Source of the DNA: Hyphomicrobiales bacterium
GTDB lineage: Bacteria > Pseudomonadota > Alphaproteobacteria > Rhizobiales > Beijerinckiaceae
DNA length: 5,762 nt
Assembly (NCBI GenBank): GCA_900299065.1
Contig: OMIJ01000299.1
Location: 1 to 5,762 of the forward strand
Direction of reading: 5' to 3'
The notes under the pieces are model-generated. The model searched no databases and had not been told where the DNA came from. It saw nothing but the letters and a program-made list of their open reading frames with translations. This document shows positions 5,740 through 5,762 of the stretch, piece after piece. The position numbers were made by a program, and so were the translations under genes. Positions within the stretch are counted from its first letter, which is position 1. Each line of letters starts with the position of its first letter.

Positions 5740-5762
5740 CTGTCTCTTATACACATCTGACG
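5740..5762. other. Nextera/Tn5 transposase sequencing adapter (artefact)
   Basis: Bases 5740-5758 read CTGTCTCTTATACACATCT, the 19-bp Tn5 mosaic end used in Nextera libraries. They are followed by GACG, which is how one of the two Illumina transposase adapters continues. The match is perfect for all 23 bases and runs exactly to the end of the window. This is untrimmed adapter at a contig end rather than genomic DNA. Confidence 0.95.

Noticed and set aside
5740..5758. Tn5-like mosaic end as a real transposon terminus
   Set aside because: It is followed by GACG exactly as in the Illumina transposase adapter and runs to the last base. No transposase or resistance gene is visible.

Overview
This window looks like part of a capsule or exopolysaccharide locus from a Gram-negative bacterium, most likely an alphaproteobacterium. 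The lineage is inferred from protein flavour (a KpsF/KdsD-type isomerase with an LSWSGET motif, and KpsE/M/T-type exporters) and from moderate GC. No species can be named from the sequence alone. Five genes are visible, and coding density is high.

Left part: the 3' end of a small membrane-protein gene (DUF2061-type domain, positions 2-328, + strand) runs in from beyond the left edge. It converges, with only 9 bp between stop codons, on a complete minus-strand gene (338-1333) for a SIS + 2xCBS arabinose-5-phosphate isomerase (KdsD/KpsF), which makes the Kdo precursor.

Middle: a 234-bp divergent intergenic region (1334-1567) is the only sizeable non-coding stretch. It holds a 25-bp symmetric dyad with a perfect minus-strand TTGACA at its centre, a 13-bp perfect palindrome, and a good Shine-Dalgarno for the rightward operon.

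Right part: a four-gene + strand export operon in the order kpsE-like (1568-2875), kpsM-like (2872-3660), second kpsE-like (3738-4937), kpsT-like (4934-5719). Two junctions are ATGA start/stop overlaps. KpsM (permease) and KpsT (ATPase) would form the ABC transporter that moves a lipid-linked capsule polysaccharide across the inner membrane. The KpsE-type polysaccharide co-polymerases would link it through the periplasm to an outer-membrane OPX channel, which is not in the window. The unusual point is two divergent KpsE paralogues, one placed between the permease and ATPase genes. KdsD next door fits a Kdo-containing linker or polymer.

Right edge: the last 23 bases (5740-5762) match the Nextera/Tn5 transposase sequencing adapter. 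They are an artefact, so real genomic sequence ends at about 5739, just after kpsT, in what may be the ribosome binding site of a further gene.

I see no mobile element, tRNA, rRNA or CRISPR array. The exporter is a known type; the novelty candidates are the paired KpsE genes and the divergent control region.
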